Positions 56,012 through 62,721 of a DNA stretch of 64,000 nucleotides are shown here, piece by piece. The notes below the pieces were generated by a model that was not told the origin of the DNA, searched no databases, and was given only the letters and a program-made list of their open reading frames with translations. The stretch is taken from assembly GCF_002017875.1 (NCBI RefSeq), contig NZ_MUFV01000004.1:124001-188000 (forward strand). Reading direction: 5' to 3'. The DNA is from Deinococcus sp. LM3. Lineage in GTDB: Bacteria; Deinococcota; Deinococci; Deinococcales; Deinococcaceae. Positions within the stretch are counted from its first letter, which is position 1. Every line of letters starts with the position of its first letter. A program made the translations under genes and the position numbers.

Positions 56012-56664
56012 TTCTGCTCCTCAACGTTCACGGTGAGTGGGGTGGTGACGGTTTGTGTGCCATCGGACGTCGTGATCTGCAGGACGTACGCTCCGACGGT
56101 CTGAGTGGCGGCCGCGCTGATCGTGAAGCCGAGCGGGTCGGTGTCCCGCGTGACGCTCAGCGCGCCCGTGATGCCGGTGATCCGCACGTCGGTAGCGAGT
56201 TCTCCAGCGCGGTCCGGCGTGATGGAGACTCGGCGCTGCTGGCCGGGCTGCAACGTCAGGGCCGTGATGGGTTTGACGGTGTACGGCGTACGGGTCGTGG
56301 GGGTGACCGTCACGGCCAGGACGGCCGTACCGCTCCCGCCCGTGGCAGTGACGGCCAGCGGCACGCTGTAGGTCCCTGGGGCCGCCCCGGACTGCACGGC
56401 GACGGTCAGGGCGCCCGTGCTGGGCGTCACGGTCAATTCCGCCGGAACTTCGCGGGCGGTGATGTTCAGGCCCGTGACGGTGTCAGTGGTGCCACTGACT
56501 TTGCCGGTCACCTGGACGCGTGTAGAGCTGCCCGGTGGGAGGGTGACGGCACTGGGATTGAGGGTGACCTCGATGGTCTGAATGAACGGATTGCTGAAGG
56601 CCCCGTTGCCGCATGAAGACAGCAGGAGGGCGGCGGGCAACAGCACGGTGCTGAGTCGTCGCAT
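56008..56664 (-). CDS. lipoprotein with Ig-like repeats (possible VirB7-role)
   Basis: 218 residues. Signal peptide with lipobox LLLSSC; the mature part has beta-sandwich modules (TLNPSAVTLPPGSSTRVQVTG, APGTYSVPLAVTATGGSG, VGAYVLQITTSDGTQTV). Coupled by ATGA to the VirB9-like gene; a lipoprotein next to VirB9 suggests a VirB7-like anchor, though it is far larger than VirB7. Start at 56664, 21 nt after GTCACCCC. Confidence 0.7.
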   Translation of the reverse strand: MRRLSTVLLPAALLLSSCGNGAFSNPFIQTIEVTLNPSAVTLPPGSSTRVQVTGKVSGTTDTVTGLNITAREVPAELTVTPSTGALTVAVQSGAAPGTYSVPLAVTATGGSGTAVLAVTVTPTTRTPYTVKPITALTLQPGQQRRVSITPDRAGELATDVRITGITGALSVTRDTDPLGFTISAAATQTVGAYVLQITTSDGTQTVTTPLTVNVEEQK

Positions 56665-56685
56665 GCCCCGAGTGTGTGTGACGTA

Positions 56686-56693
56686 GGGGTGAC
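56686..56693 (-). promoter_or_regulatory. GTCACCCC upstream motif (56664 gene)
   Basis: GTCACCCCTACGTC lies 21 nt upstream of the ATG at 56664. Confidence 0.45.
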
Positions 56694-56704
56694 GAAACAG
56701 GAAA

Positions 56705-56731
56705 CCCCCGAGACACAAGGTCAATCGGGGG
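56705..56731 (-). promoter_or_regulatory. conserved-loop stem-loop, copy 1
   Basis: Forward strand CCCCCGA / TCGGGGG arms around the 13-nt loop GACACAAGGTCAA. Minus-strand reading of the loop is TTGACCTTGTGTC. Confidence 0.6.
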
Positions 56732-56766
56732 CATCTTCTGCGGGTGAGCGCAGTTCGCGTGCAGGC

Positions 56767-56787
56767 CTGGGACGCAAGGTCAACCAG
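56767..56787 (-). promoter_or_regulatory. conserved-loop stem-loop, copy 2
   Basis: CTGG / CCAG arms around GACGCAAGGTCAA, about 40 bp from copy 1 and upstream of the same lipoprotein gene. Confidence 0.55.
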
Positions 56788-56823
56788 TAGGGCAGGCGAA
56801 GTCAACGGGGTGATGATGAGGGT

Positions 56824-58275
56824 TCAGGTGATGCTGAGGATGTGGATCACGTTCACAACCTGGACTGGTTGTTCCCGCTTGTAGGTGACGAGTGTGGACG
56901 TGTACTGGGTGTGCACGTCGTTGATGGCTGGTGCGGTCACGCCTTCTGGGACGTGGCGCTTACTCGTGACGGTTCCGGCAGTCATGATCTGACGGCTGGT
57001 GGTGGGCACGAGGCGGTGGTGCGTGGAGGTGACGGTCACGGTCTGTCCAGCGGTGGCGTGGAGCAGGGCCTGACCGAGTGATCCGGCGGTGCTGACTTCG
57101 CCGATCTGGGGGTGTCCATCGGTGAGGCGGACAGTTTTGGGGACGCCGGCGATGGTGATCTCGAAGGTGCGGCCGATGTTGCTGTCCACGTCACCCGGTT
57201 CCACGTCGAGCAGGTCGCGTTCGAGTTGACTGATCGCGGCGTCTGTTTCGAACATGCGGGTGCGGGCTTCATCGTAGGCGGCACTTTCACGCAGGTCCCC
57301 GTCTTCGATCGCGCTGCCCATCAGTTCGGAGATGGTCTCTCGTTCCTGTCGGAGGGCGCTCAGGCGGGTGAGCATGTCGGCGTGTGCCGCGACGGAAACC
57401 ACACGTTTCTTCGCCGTGGTGGTCCGGCTGGGGCGCCGTTTCTGGGGAGTGGGTTCCGGGACGGTCCGCTGAGGAGGGGTGGGCGTGTACGGCTTCCACT
57501 TCTCGACGGGTGCAATCTTCCGGACGCGGAAGGCGGGTTGGCCTTCGCTGTGGAGGTAGACGCGCCTGCTGTCATCCACGCCGTCCATCTGATCGAGCGC
57601 GGCCAGCACGCGGGCGCGCAGGTACGTGTCACTGATGGTTTCGGCGAGGACCCGGGCGTCACGAGGTGACGCGTCCCAGGGGATGAGCAGGCCTTCGACG
57701 TCGAGGACCTCGGTCAGGAGGCTCTCGCTGAGGACCTGATACTCACTGTGCGCGAATTGGGTGGCTTCCAGCGCGCCCGCTTCACCCCTGGAGAGGACGG
57801 TTTCCGCGTTGAACACGCGGTCCACTTCCATCCATGAACGGGAGAGACGCACCAGGGCGCTTTCGGCACGGAGGTCGATGTCCACGCCCTCGCGGGTGTG
57901 CACGGTCAAGGGGTCAATGAAGTCGCGTTCCGTCACGGCCACGCGGTCACCGGACTTCACGCCAGCGAACGGCATGCCTTCGGTGATCGCGGTGCGTTGG
58001 TGGCGCGCCATGACCCCAGCCTTCACAAGGGCGAAGAACGCGTCGTATAGGGCGGGGTACTGCTGTTTTGTGCCGATCAGGACGCCGGCCAGGGGCGCCG
58101 TGATCGTCACGTCATCGCCGCGTTTGCGGGCAGCGGCTCGCTGGGCGGCCACACTGGCCTGCTTGTCCACGCAGCGTTCGAGGAAGTCAGGGTCGATGGT
58201 CCGGCGAAGGAAATCGGCGACGTTCCGCTTGGGGGCGTGGGGGGCGAGCTGGGCCAGATCAAGTCGGTCATTCAT
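56824..58275 (-). CDS. GreA/GreB-domain fusion protein (483 aa)
   Basis: An N-terminal domain of about 260 residues (DPDFLERCVDKQASVAAQ..., SRSWMEVDRVFNAETVLSRGE) with no recognised family is joined by a Pro/Arg linker to a complete GreA-like module: coiled coil with GDLRESAAYDEA (326-337), then the C-terminal FKBP-like part (GRTFEITIAGVPKTVRLTDG, GSLGQALLHATAGQTVTV). GreA factors act in the RNA polymerase secondary channel; the tip motif is GDLRES where GreA has GDLSEN. The fusion suggests a replicon-encoded modifier of transcription. Start at 58275. Confidence 0.72.
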   Translation of the reverse strand: MNDRLDLAQLAPHAPKRNVADFLRRTIDPDFLERCVDKQASVAAQRAAARKRGDDVTITAPLAGVLIGTKQQYPALYDAFFALVKAGVMARHQRTAITEGMPFAGVKSGDRVAVTERDFIDPLTVHTREGVDIDLRAESALVRLSRSWMEVDRVFNAETVLSRGEAGALEATQFAHSEYQVLSESLLTEVLDVEGLLIPWDASPRDARVLAETISDTYLRARVLAALDQMDGVDDSRRVYLHSEGQPAFRVRKIAPVEKWKPYTPTPPQRTVPEPTPQKRRPSRTTTAKKRVVSVAAHADMLTRLSALRQERETISELMGSAIEDGDLRESAAYDEARTRMFETDAAISQLERDLLDVEPGDVDSNIGRTFEITIAGVPKTVRLTDGHPQIGEVSTAGSLGQALLHATAGQTVTVTSTHHRLVPTTSRQIMTAGTVTSKRHVPEGVTAPAINDVHTQYTSTLVTYKREQPVQVVNVIHILSIT

Positions 58276-58289
58276 GGGTGCTCCAGGGG

Positions 58290-58315
58290 AGCGGTGGGGG
58301 GATCTCTCCCCACCG
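58290..58315 (-). promoter_or_regulatory. leader hairpin of the GreA-fusion gene
   Basis: GCGGTGGGG / CCCCACCGC hairpin between the 58337 gene and the ATG at 58275; TGGAGC follows as Shine-Dalgarno. Confidence 0.5.
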
Positions 58316-58336
58316 CAATGGGGAAAGAGATTCAGT

Positions 58337-60340
58337 TCAGAAGGGCACGTGAATTTCGCTTGCGCCTTCGGGGATGGACCACCAGGCGTCAGCCCACCAC
58401 GCGAGCGGGTTCTGTAGGGCCAGGTGATCGTCCAGGATGTTGTCCTGATCGACCAGGGCGAGGAGTGCACGGCCCAGGTTCAGGTCGGTGCCGCTCTCTT
58501 CGAGGGCTTCGGCGCAGTTCGTGAGCGTTTCGCTGACGCGATGCGCCGCCAGGTACTGGGTCCGGATGTCCTTGGCGTGATCCAGGGCGGCGATCCATTC
58601 CGCTTCTGGGGCGACGTCCGCGGCAGCTTCAGCAGCAGCGAGTTCGCCTTCCAGGCGGAGGAGGGTCAGTCGGGCGTCGCGCGCCCGGGCGTCGGCGCTC
58701 TGAGCGCAGGCTTCGAGCGCGAGTTGCATGGGACGGACGTAGCGGGTGCCACCCTGAACCCGGACGCGCTGGGCGCGGCGGGTCGTGATAGGCACGTGGG
58801 CGAGCTGATCAAGTGCGTCTTCCGCGTGTTTGATGCGCACACCGGCTTTCACGCAGGCGGCCACGAAGGTCCGGTCGGCCTTACCCTGACGGTCCAGCTT
58901 CCGGCCGTAGAGCACGGCGGCCGCCAGGTTGAACCGGAAGAGGAGGGTGGGGTTGGCCCGGTGCAGGGCACCGGCGACGGCTTCGTCGTCCTTGGACGCA
59001 CGCTGGAGGGGGGTACCGATCAGCGCCGTCAGGAGGGCGGAGCCCAGCTGGGACGGACGGGAGACGGCGGTCTTGCCGCGCAGGGCTGCCTGCACGCCGC
59101 GCAGCGCTTCACGGACATCATCCATGGGCGCGTTCAGGGGCGTACCGGTCAGGGTGAGCGCGAGACGTGCCGCCGCGATGGCGTCATGTCCCTGGCCGGG
59201 AATCCCGGCCTGCTCGCAGAACTGAGCGAACCGGTCCCGCACCTGACGTTCCTGCTGCCGCTTCCGGTGCACGGGAAGGAGTTCCCGGACAGGAAGGCGA
59301 GTGAGGACCGCACCGTGGATGGGGCCGAACCGCTGGTAGGCGCGCAGGGCGCGGATCTGATCCAGCTGGTGGAGCGGGGCTTCGTAACGCTGGGGCGCCA
59401 CGGGTTCAGCGGTGAGGATGTCCGCGAGACGCTGGTCGCCGTCTTCGCCAGTGACGGCGTCGAGGCGGTGCGCTTTCGCGTTCCGGTTCACCCACAGTTC
59501 CGTGACGGTGGCCAGTGCGCGGGCCTGCCGCATCGTCGACTCGCTCAGTTTCGGGCGGGCCAGGATGGCGCGGGCATTCGCTCGCACAGCGCGGGCGATC
59601 CACGCGGGCGTCAGGGGCAACACGCTGGTGCGGGCTTCCGGGAGGGCTTTCGTGGGGATGGTCTTCCCGTTGACACCGGCGGCCAGGAAGGTCGCGGTGA
59701 CGCGGCGCAGACCGCCTTTTTTCACGATGAGGTTCTTGCGGCCTTTCGGGAGGTGGCTCGCGGGACGGGTCGTCTTGGCCAGACGGACCCACTCGTCGAA
59801 GAGGGCGCCGTCGTTGCCGACCGTGGCGAGGAGCCTGGAGCGCCCGGAGGCGATCGCAGCGGGTGCGCCACTGGCACGCTTGTCGTCGACCAGACGTTCG
59901 GCCGCCATGGGCATCTCTGCGGGCAGTTTGTACTGCACCCAGGCCAGCCAGCGGAAGCCGTTCTGGTTGGGGTTCCAACCGGTCCGGCGGATTTTCCCGC
60001 CTTCGGTTTCAGTGACTCGCGGGAGCAGCTTGTTCAGCTGGTGCAGGGCGCCGTCATACGCTTCGAGCAGCCCGCCGAAACGGGTGCTGTATTCGTACGC
60101 GACTTCCAGGATCAGCGGGCCAGCGTTGCGCGCGAGCTGGTCACGAGCGAAGAGCTGCTGGTCAGGCGTTCCCTCCGTGGCCATGGAGGCCAGGTGCAGG
60201 GTCTCGACGTCCGTGAGTCGGACGTAGTCGTTTTTTACCTGACGCAGCACTTCGAGGAACACATCCTCCCCGAGCACGTTCGGGACGGCAAGTACGGTTT
60301 GGTGGCGCTTCTCGCTCCAGATTTCACGTTTCATGGTCAT
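58337..60340 (-). CDS. large hypothetical protein (667 aa)
   Basis: Not recognised. Mostly helical, Arg/Ala/Leu-rich in the C-terminal half (ELAAAEAAADVAPEAEW), with a Trp-rich N-terminal block (TGWNPNQNGFRWLAWVQYKLP) and a basic stretch KGRKNLIVKKGGLRRVT. No signal peptide or TM helix. Start ATG at 60340 with AGGAG 6 nt upstream; the leader folds around GGTCCGGACC. Its neighbours (GreA fusion, SSB, primase) suggest a nucleic-acid role. Confidence 0.75.
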   Translation of the reverse strand: MTMKREIWSEKRHQTVLAVPNVLGEDVFLEVLRQVKNDYVRLTDVETLHLASMATEGTPDQQLFARDQLARNAGPLILEVAYEYSTRFGGLLEAYDGALHQLNKLLPRVTETEGGKIRRTGWNPNQNGFRWLAWVQYKLPAEMPMAAERLVDDKRASGAPAAIASGRSRLLATVGNDGALFDEWVRLAKTTRPASHLPKGRKNLIVKKGGLRRVTATFLAAGVNGKTIPTKALPEARTSVLPLTPAWIARAVRANARAILARPKLSESTMRQARALATVTELWVNRNAKAHRLDAVTGEDGDQRLADILTAEPVAPQRYEAPLHQLDQIRALRAYQRFGPIHGAVLTRLPVRELLPVHRKRQQERQVRDRFAQFCEQAGIPGQGHDAIAAARLALTLTGTPLNAPMDDVREALRGVQAALRGKTAVSRPSQLGSALLTALIGTPLQRASKDDEAVAGALHRANPTLLFRFNLAAAVLYGRKLDRQGKADRTFVAACVKAGVRIKHAEDALDQLAHVPITTRRAQRVRVQGGTRYVRPMQLALEACAQSADARARDARLTLLRLEGELAAAEAAADVAPEAEWIAALDHAKDIRTQYLAAHRVSETLTNCAEALEESGTDLNLGRALLALVDQDNILDDHLALQNPLAWWADAWWSIPEGASEIHVPF

Positions 60341-60440
60341 GGGAGGCTCCTGGTGGAGGTCCGGACCGAAGCTGCAGCGCCGTGCCCCGTATGGGACCCC
60401 GGCACGCAGTTCGTGCCGGGAAGGATCGGGTGGACGGGGC

Positions 60441-60914
60441 TTAACGGGGCAGCAGCTGCTGAAGCTGGTTGGTGGGCACGATGACCCGGTAACCGACCCC
60501 GCTGGTGGGGCGGAAGTTGACGACACTGGTGTCGCCATGCGTGAGGATGATCAGACGCACGGACCCGCTCACGGGCACGGTCCTGGACTGCATGCGGTCC
60601 CAGCGCGCTTCGCGTTGAGCGTCCTTGATCGTGTCGATCAGGTCGCCGACGTGCAGCGTGACGGGCGCGAGGCCAGCGGCCTGCAGGCGGATGACCATGC
60701 GGCCATCCTTCAGGTTGTCCGTGCTGCGCTGAACGAGCGTCAGGCGGGTGCTGTGCTCTTCCCAGCCTTGCAGGGTGACGATCAGACCGCTGATGAGGAA
60801 AGCGGCGATAGTGGCCACGCCGAAACCGGCGGGCAGGTCGAGCAGGATGACGGCGGCCATCAGGGCGAGGGCGATGACGGCAACGGCGAACTGCTGACGG
60901 GTGATGATGAGCAT
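60441..60914 (-). CDS. two-TM membrane protein (157 aa) under leader control
   Basis: Two N-terminal hydrophobic helices (FAVAVIALALMAAVILLDLPA, GVATIAAFLISGLIVTLQG) precede a soluble domain of about 105 residues. Unknown function. The start at 60914 has AAGGAG (60921-60926). The 5' leader carries a terminator and mutually exclusive pairings around this ribosome binding site, so expression appears regulated. Confidence 0.72.
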   Translation of the reverse strand: MLIITRQQFAVAVIALALMAAVILLDLPAGFGVATIAAFLISGLIVTLQGWEEHSTRLTLVQRSTDNLKDGRMVIRLQAAGLAPVTLHVGDLIDTIKDAQREARWDRMQSRTVPVSGSVRLIILTHGDTSVVNFRPTSGVGYRVIVPTNQLQQLLPR

Positions 60915-61017
60915 GACGCACTCCTTGTGCCCACGGATGGGCGGTGAAGGCGGAGTGCGTCAGCAATCAATGTGTGGGCCCGGGAGGGCGCCAGCACACT
61001 GCTTGCTGACGCACTCC
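60915..61017 (-). promoter_or_regulatory. ribosome-binding-site switch in the 60914 leader
   Basis: On the minus strand GGAGTGCGTC occurs twice, upstream (61008-61017, within a 15-nt arm 61003-61017) and at the ribosome binding site (60915-60924). The complement TTGCTGACGCACTCC (60952-60966) lies between them, so it can pair either with the upstream arm (15 bp) or with the ribosome binding site (10 bp). Confidence 0.65.
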
Positions 61018-61023
61018 TGAGCG

Positions 61024-61086
61024 AAAAAAGAGAAATCCTGCCGGTCCCCGTGAAAGGGGGTGCCCTCGTGGGGGCCGGCAGGATTT
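61024..61086 (-). terminator. terminator hairpin in the 60914 leader
   Basis: AAATCCTGCCGG (61075-61086) and CCGGCAGGATTT (61033-61044) form a 12-bp stem with a G+C-rich loop, followed on the minus strand by CTCTTTTTTCG (61022-61032). It is a textbook rho-independent terminator placed before the gene at 60914, either ending upstream transcription or acting as an attenuator. Confidence 0.75.
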
Positions 61087-61128
61087 CGACAACGGGGGCG
61101 AAGTGACCTTCGCGGAGAAACTGAGATG

Positions 61129-61137
61129 ACTGTAGCA
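61129..61137 (-). promoter_or_regulatory. possible extended -10 promoter (TGCTACAGT)
   Basis: TGCTACAGT fits an extended -10. Transcription from here would run through the terminator at 61024-61086 before reaching the 60914 gene. No clear -35. Confidence 0.35.
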
Positions 61138-61191
61138 CCTTCTGCGCCGCGCTACAGCGGGAAATGCCACGTCGGATCCACCAATGAGAAA

Positions 61192-61220
61192 ATCCCCGAG
61201 ACGCAAGGTCAATCGGGGAT
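61192..61220 (-). promoter_or_regulatory. conserved-loop stem-loop, copy 3
   Basis: Forward ATCCCCGA / TCGGGGAT arms around GACGCAAGGTCAA. Confidence 0.6.
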
Positions 61221-61253
61221 CATCCAGCCGGATAGGGCTGTTGTTGTACGGTT

Positions 61254-61274
61254 CGAGGACACAAGGTCAACTCG
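61254..61274 (-). promoter_or_regulatory. conserved-loop stem-loop, copy 4
   Basis: CGAG / CTCG arms around GACACAAGGTCAA, just downstream of the SSB gene. Minus-strand TTGACC could serve as a -35, with TACAAC 16 bp on. Confidence 0.55.
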
Positions 61275-61301
61275 GCGCGTACAGCATCTCAACGGGGTGA
61301 C

Positions 61302-62192
61302 TCAGAAAGGCAGGTCCTCGTCGGGCGGGAAGTGATCATCCAGTCCCTGATCGATGTCGAGTCCTCCCGAGTGGGTGGGGGCGGGGCGCGTCGGGGCCGG
61401 GCTGCTGGAGCGGGAGGCTCCGGCGGCGACAGGCTGACGTGCGGGGGCGGGCGCGGCACTGCGGGTCGGCGTGCTGCCCTGCGCGGTGGTGCCACGGGCG
61501 AGCGCTTCGACAAGGGACGCTTCCACCTTGGTGGTGTTGCGCTTGTTGCCGTCGCGATCCGTCCAGGCTTCGTTGGTGAGGCGTCCCTGCACGAGCACGG
61601 GATCCCCTTTGCGGAGGTCCTTCATGCGTTCGGCGAGTTCGCGCCACAGGGTGACGTCGATCCAGTGGGTCTTCTCCTGCTTCTGACCCTGACGGTCGTT
61701 CCAGGTCTCGTTCACGGCCAGGCCGAGTCCGAGCACGGCGTCGCCGGCGGGTGTGTAGCGGAGTTCGGGGTCACGGGTGACGTTGCCGATCAGGATGACT
61801 TCGTTCATGCCGCCACTCATCCGCACACCGCCTCCGGCGTCCTGAATGAGTTCCGGCGAGTACCCGAGCTGCTCCATGCGCTGGGCTTTGACGCGGACCA
61901 TGCTGCGCTTGCCGCCTTCCGGTGCGTCCCACTGGCTGTACTCCACGCTGCCTTCGACCATCACGGCGTCGCCGGCCTTGAGGTTGCGTTCGGCCTGCCA
62001 TTCGGCGGGTTTGCCGAGGATGGACACGCGGTGGTACCAGGGGAGTTTGCGGGGCTGGCCGTCACTGCCGGTGATGTGATCTTCACCGGCGATGGTGGCT
62101 TCGAAGACGGCGGTGCCGCTGGGGGTGTAGCGCATTTCGGGGTCGCGAGCGAGAACGCCGATCAGGAAAACGTGATTCATGCCTCGTGCCAT
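61302..62192 (-). CDS. ssb: single-stranded DNA-binding protein with two OB folds
   Basis: 296 residues in the Deinococcus/Thermus form: OB fold 1 (NHVFLIGVLARDPEMRYTPSG..., residues about 5-105), OB fold 2 (NEVILIGNVTRDPELRYTPAG..., about 115-225), a Pro/Ser/Ala linker and the acidic C-terminal tail ending DEDLPF that recruits partner proteins. It probably functions as a dimer at the replicon's replication fork or during conjugative entry. Start ATG at 62192 with AAGGAG 6 nt upstream; CCTCC in the leader could pair with it. Confidence 0.95.
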   Translation of the reverse strand: MARGMNHVFLIGVLARDPEMRYTPSGTAVFEATIAGEDHITGSDGQPRKLPWYHRVSILGKPAEWQAERNLKAGDAVMVEGSVEYSQWDAPEGGKRSMVRVKAQRMEQLGYSPELIQDAGGGVRMSGGMNEVILIGNVTRDPELRYTPAGDAVLGLGLAVNETWNDRQGQKQEKTHWIDVTLWRELAERMKDLRKGDPVLVQGRLTNEAWTDRDGNKRNTTKVEASLVEALARGTTAQGSTPTRSAAPAPARQPVAAGASRSSSPAPTRPAPTHSGGLDIDQGLDDHFPPDEDLPF

Positions 62193-62349
62193 GGTGTACT
62201 CCTTGCCTCCAGTGTGGAGGACTTCAGGTCCGGGGGCTGTCCGCCCTCCGGTGAGAAGGGGGATCAGCTGGGCGGGTGAAGTCGAGTGCGGTCGGGGGAG
62301 CCCGGCACGCTTTGGACGGTGCCGGGCCGCTCGAGGCGACCCACAAGGG

Positions 62350-62532
62350 TTACTGGTGGTTCAGGCGGGCCTGAACGGCGGGGAAGAGGTGGAGTCGGTC
62401 GGTGCGGATGGGTTCGCCCAGGGCGAGGCTGGTGCCTTGCTCCTGTGCTCTCACAGCTGCTCTGAGACTCTTGGGGCAGGCCCCGAACTGGAACTTGGAC
62501 GTGCCGCCGACGGTGTATTCGAGTACGAACAT
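62350..62532 (-). CDS. small protein (60 aa) under leader control
   Basis: MFVLEYTVGGTSKFQFGACPKSL begins a small beta-alpha protein of unknown family. The start at 62532 has AAGGAGG 4 nt upstream. The leader (62533-62700) carries a terminator-like hairpin and competing ribosome-binding-site pairings. Confidence 0.7.
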   Translation of the reverse strand: MFVLEYTVGGTSKFQFGACPKSLRAAVRAQEQGTSLALGEPIRTDRLHLFPAVQARLNHQ

Positions 62533-62536
62533 GAGG

Positions 62537-62586
62537 CCTCCTTCCGGAGGCTGCAGTGGGGCCCGGAGGCCGCATCAGCAGCCTCC
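62537..62586 (-). promoter_or_regulatory. competing pairings at the 62532 ribosome binding site
   Basis: Minus strand: GGAGGCTGC (62578-62586), GCGGCCTCC (62565-62573), GCAGCCTCC (62546-62554) and the ribosome binding site AAGGAGG (62537-62543). The first can pair with the third; the second can pair with the ribosome-binding-site region GGAGGCC, so structures are mutually exclusive, as in the 60914 leader. Confidence 0.5.
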
Positions 62587-62595
62587 GGGCAAAGC

Positions 62596-62647
62596 AAAAC
62601 CCCACCGTGCACGTGCGTGCAATCCCGAACGGGAACGGTGGGGTTTT
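62596..62647. terminator. strong hairpin in the 62532 leader
   Basis: AAAACCCCACCGT / ACGGTGGGGTTTT, 13-bp stem with A and T tracts on either side, so it could terminate on both strands. It lies between the candidate promoter at 62692-62721 and the gene at 62532. Confidence 0.7.
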
Positions 62648-62691
62648 GACAACGGGGGCAGGGGGTGAACCCTGCAGGATTTCGTGCTGCC

Positions 62692-62721
62692 ATTGTTGGC
62701 AGAGTCCAGCCCCCGCGTCAA
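62692..62721 (-). promoter_or_regulatory. candidate promoter for the 62532-SSB genes
   Basis: -35 TTGACG (62716-62721), 18-bp spacer, -10 AACAAT (62692-62697), overlapping the stop of the primase-polymerase gene. Confidence 0.45.
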
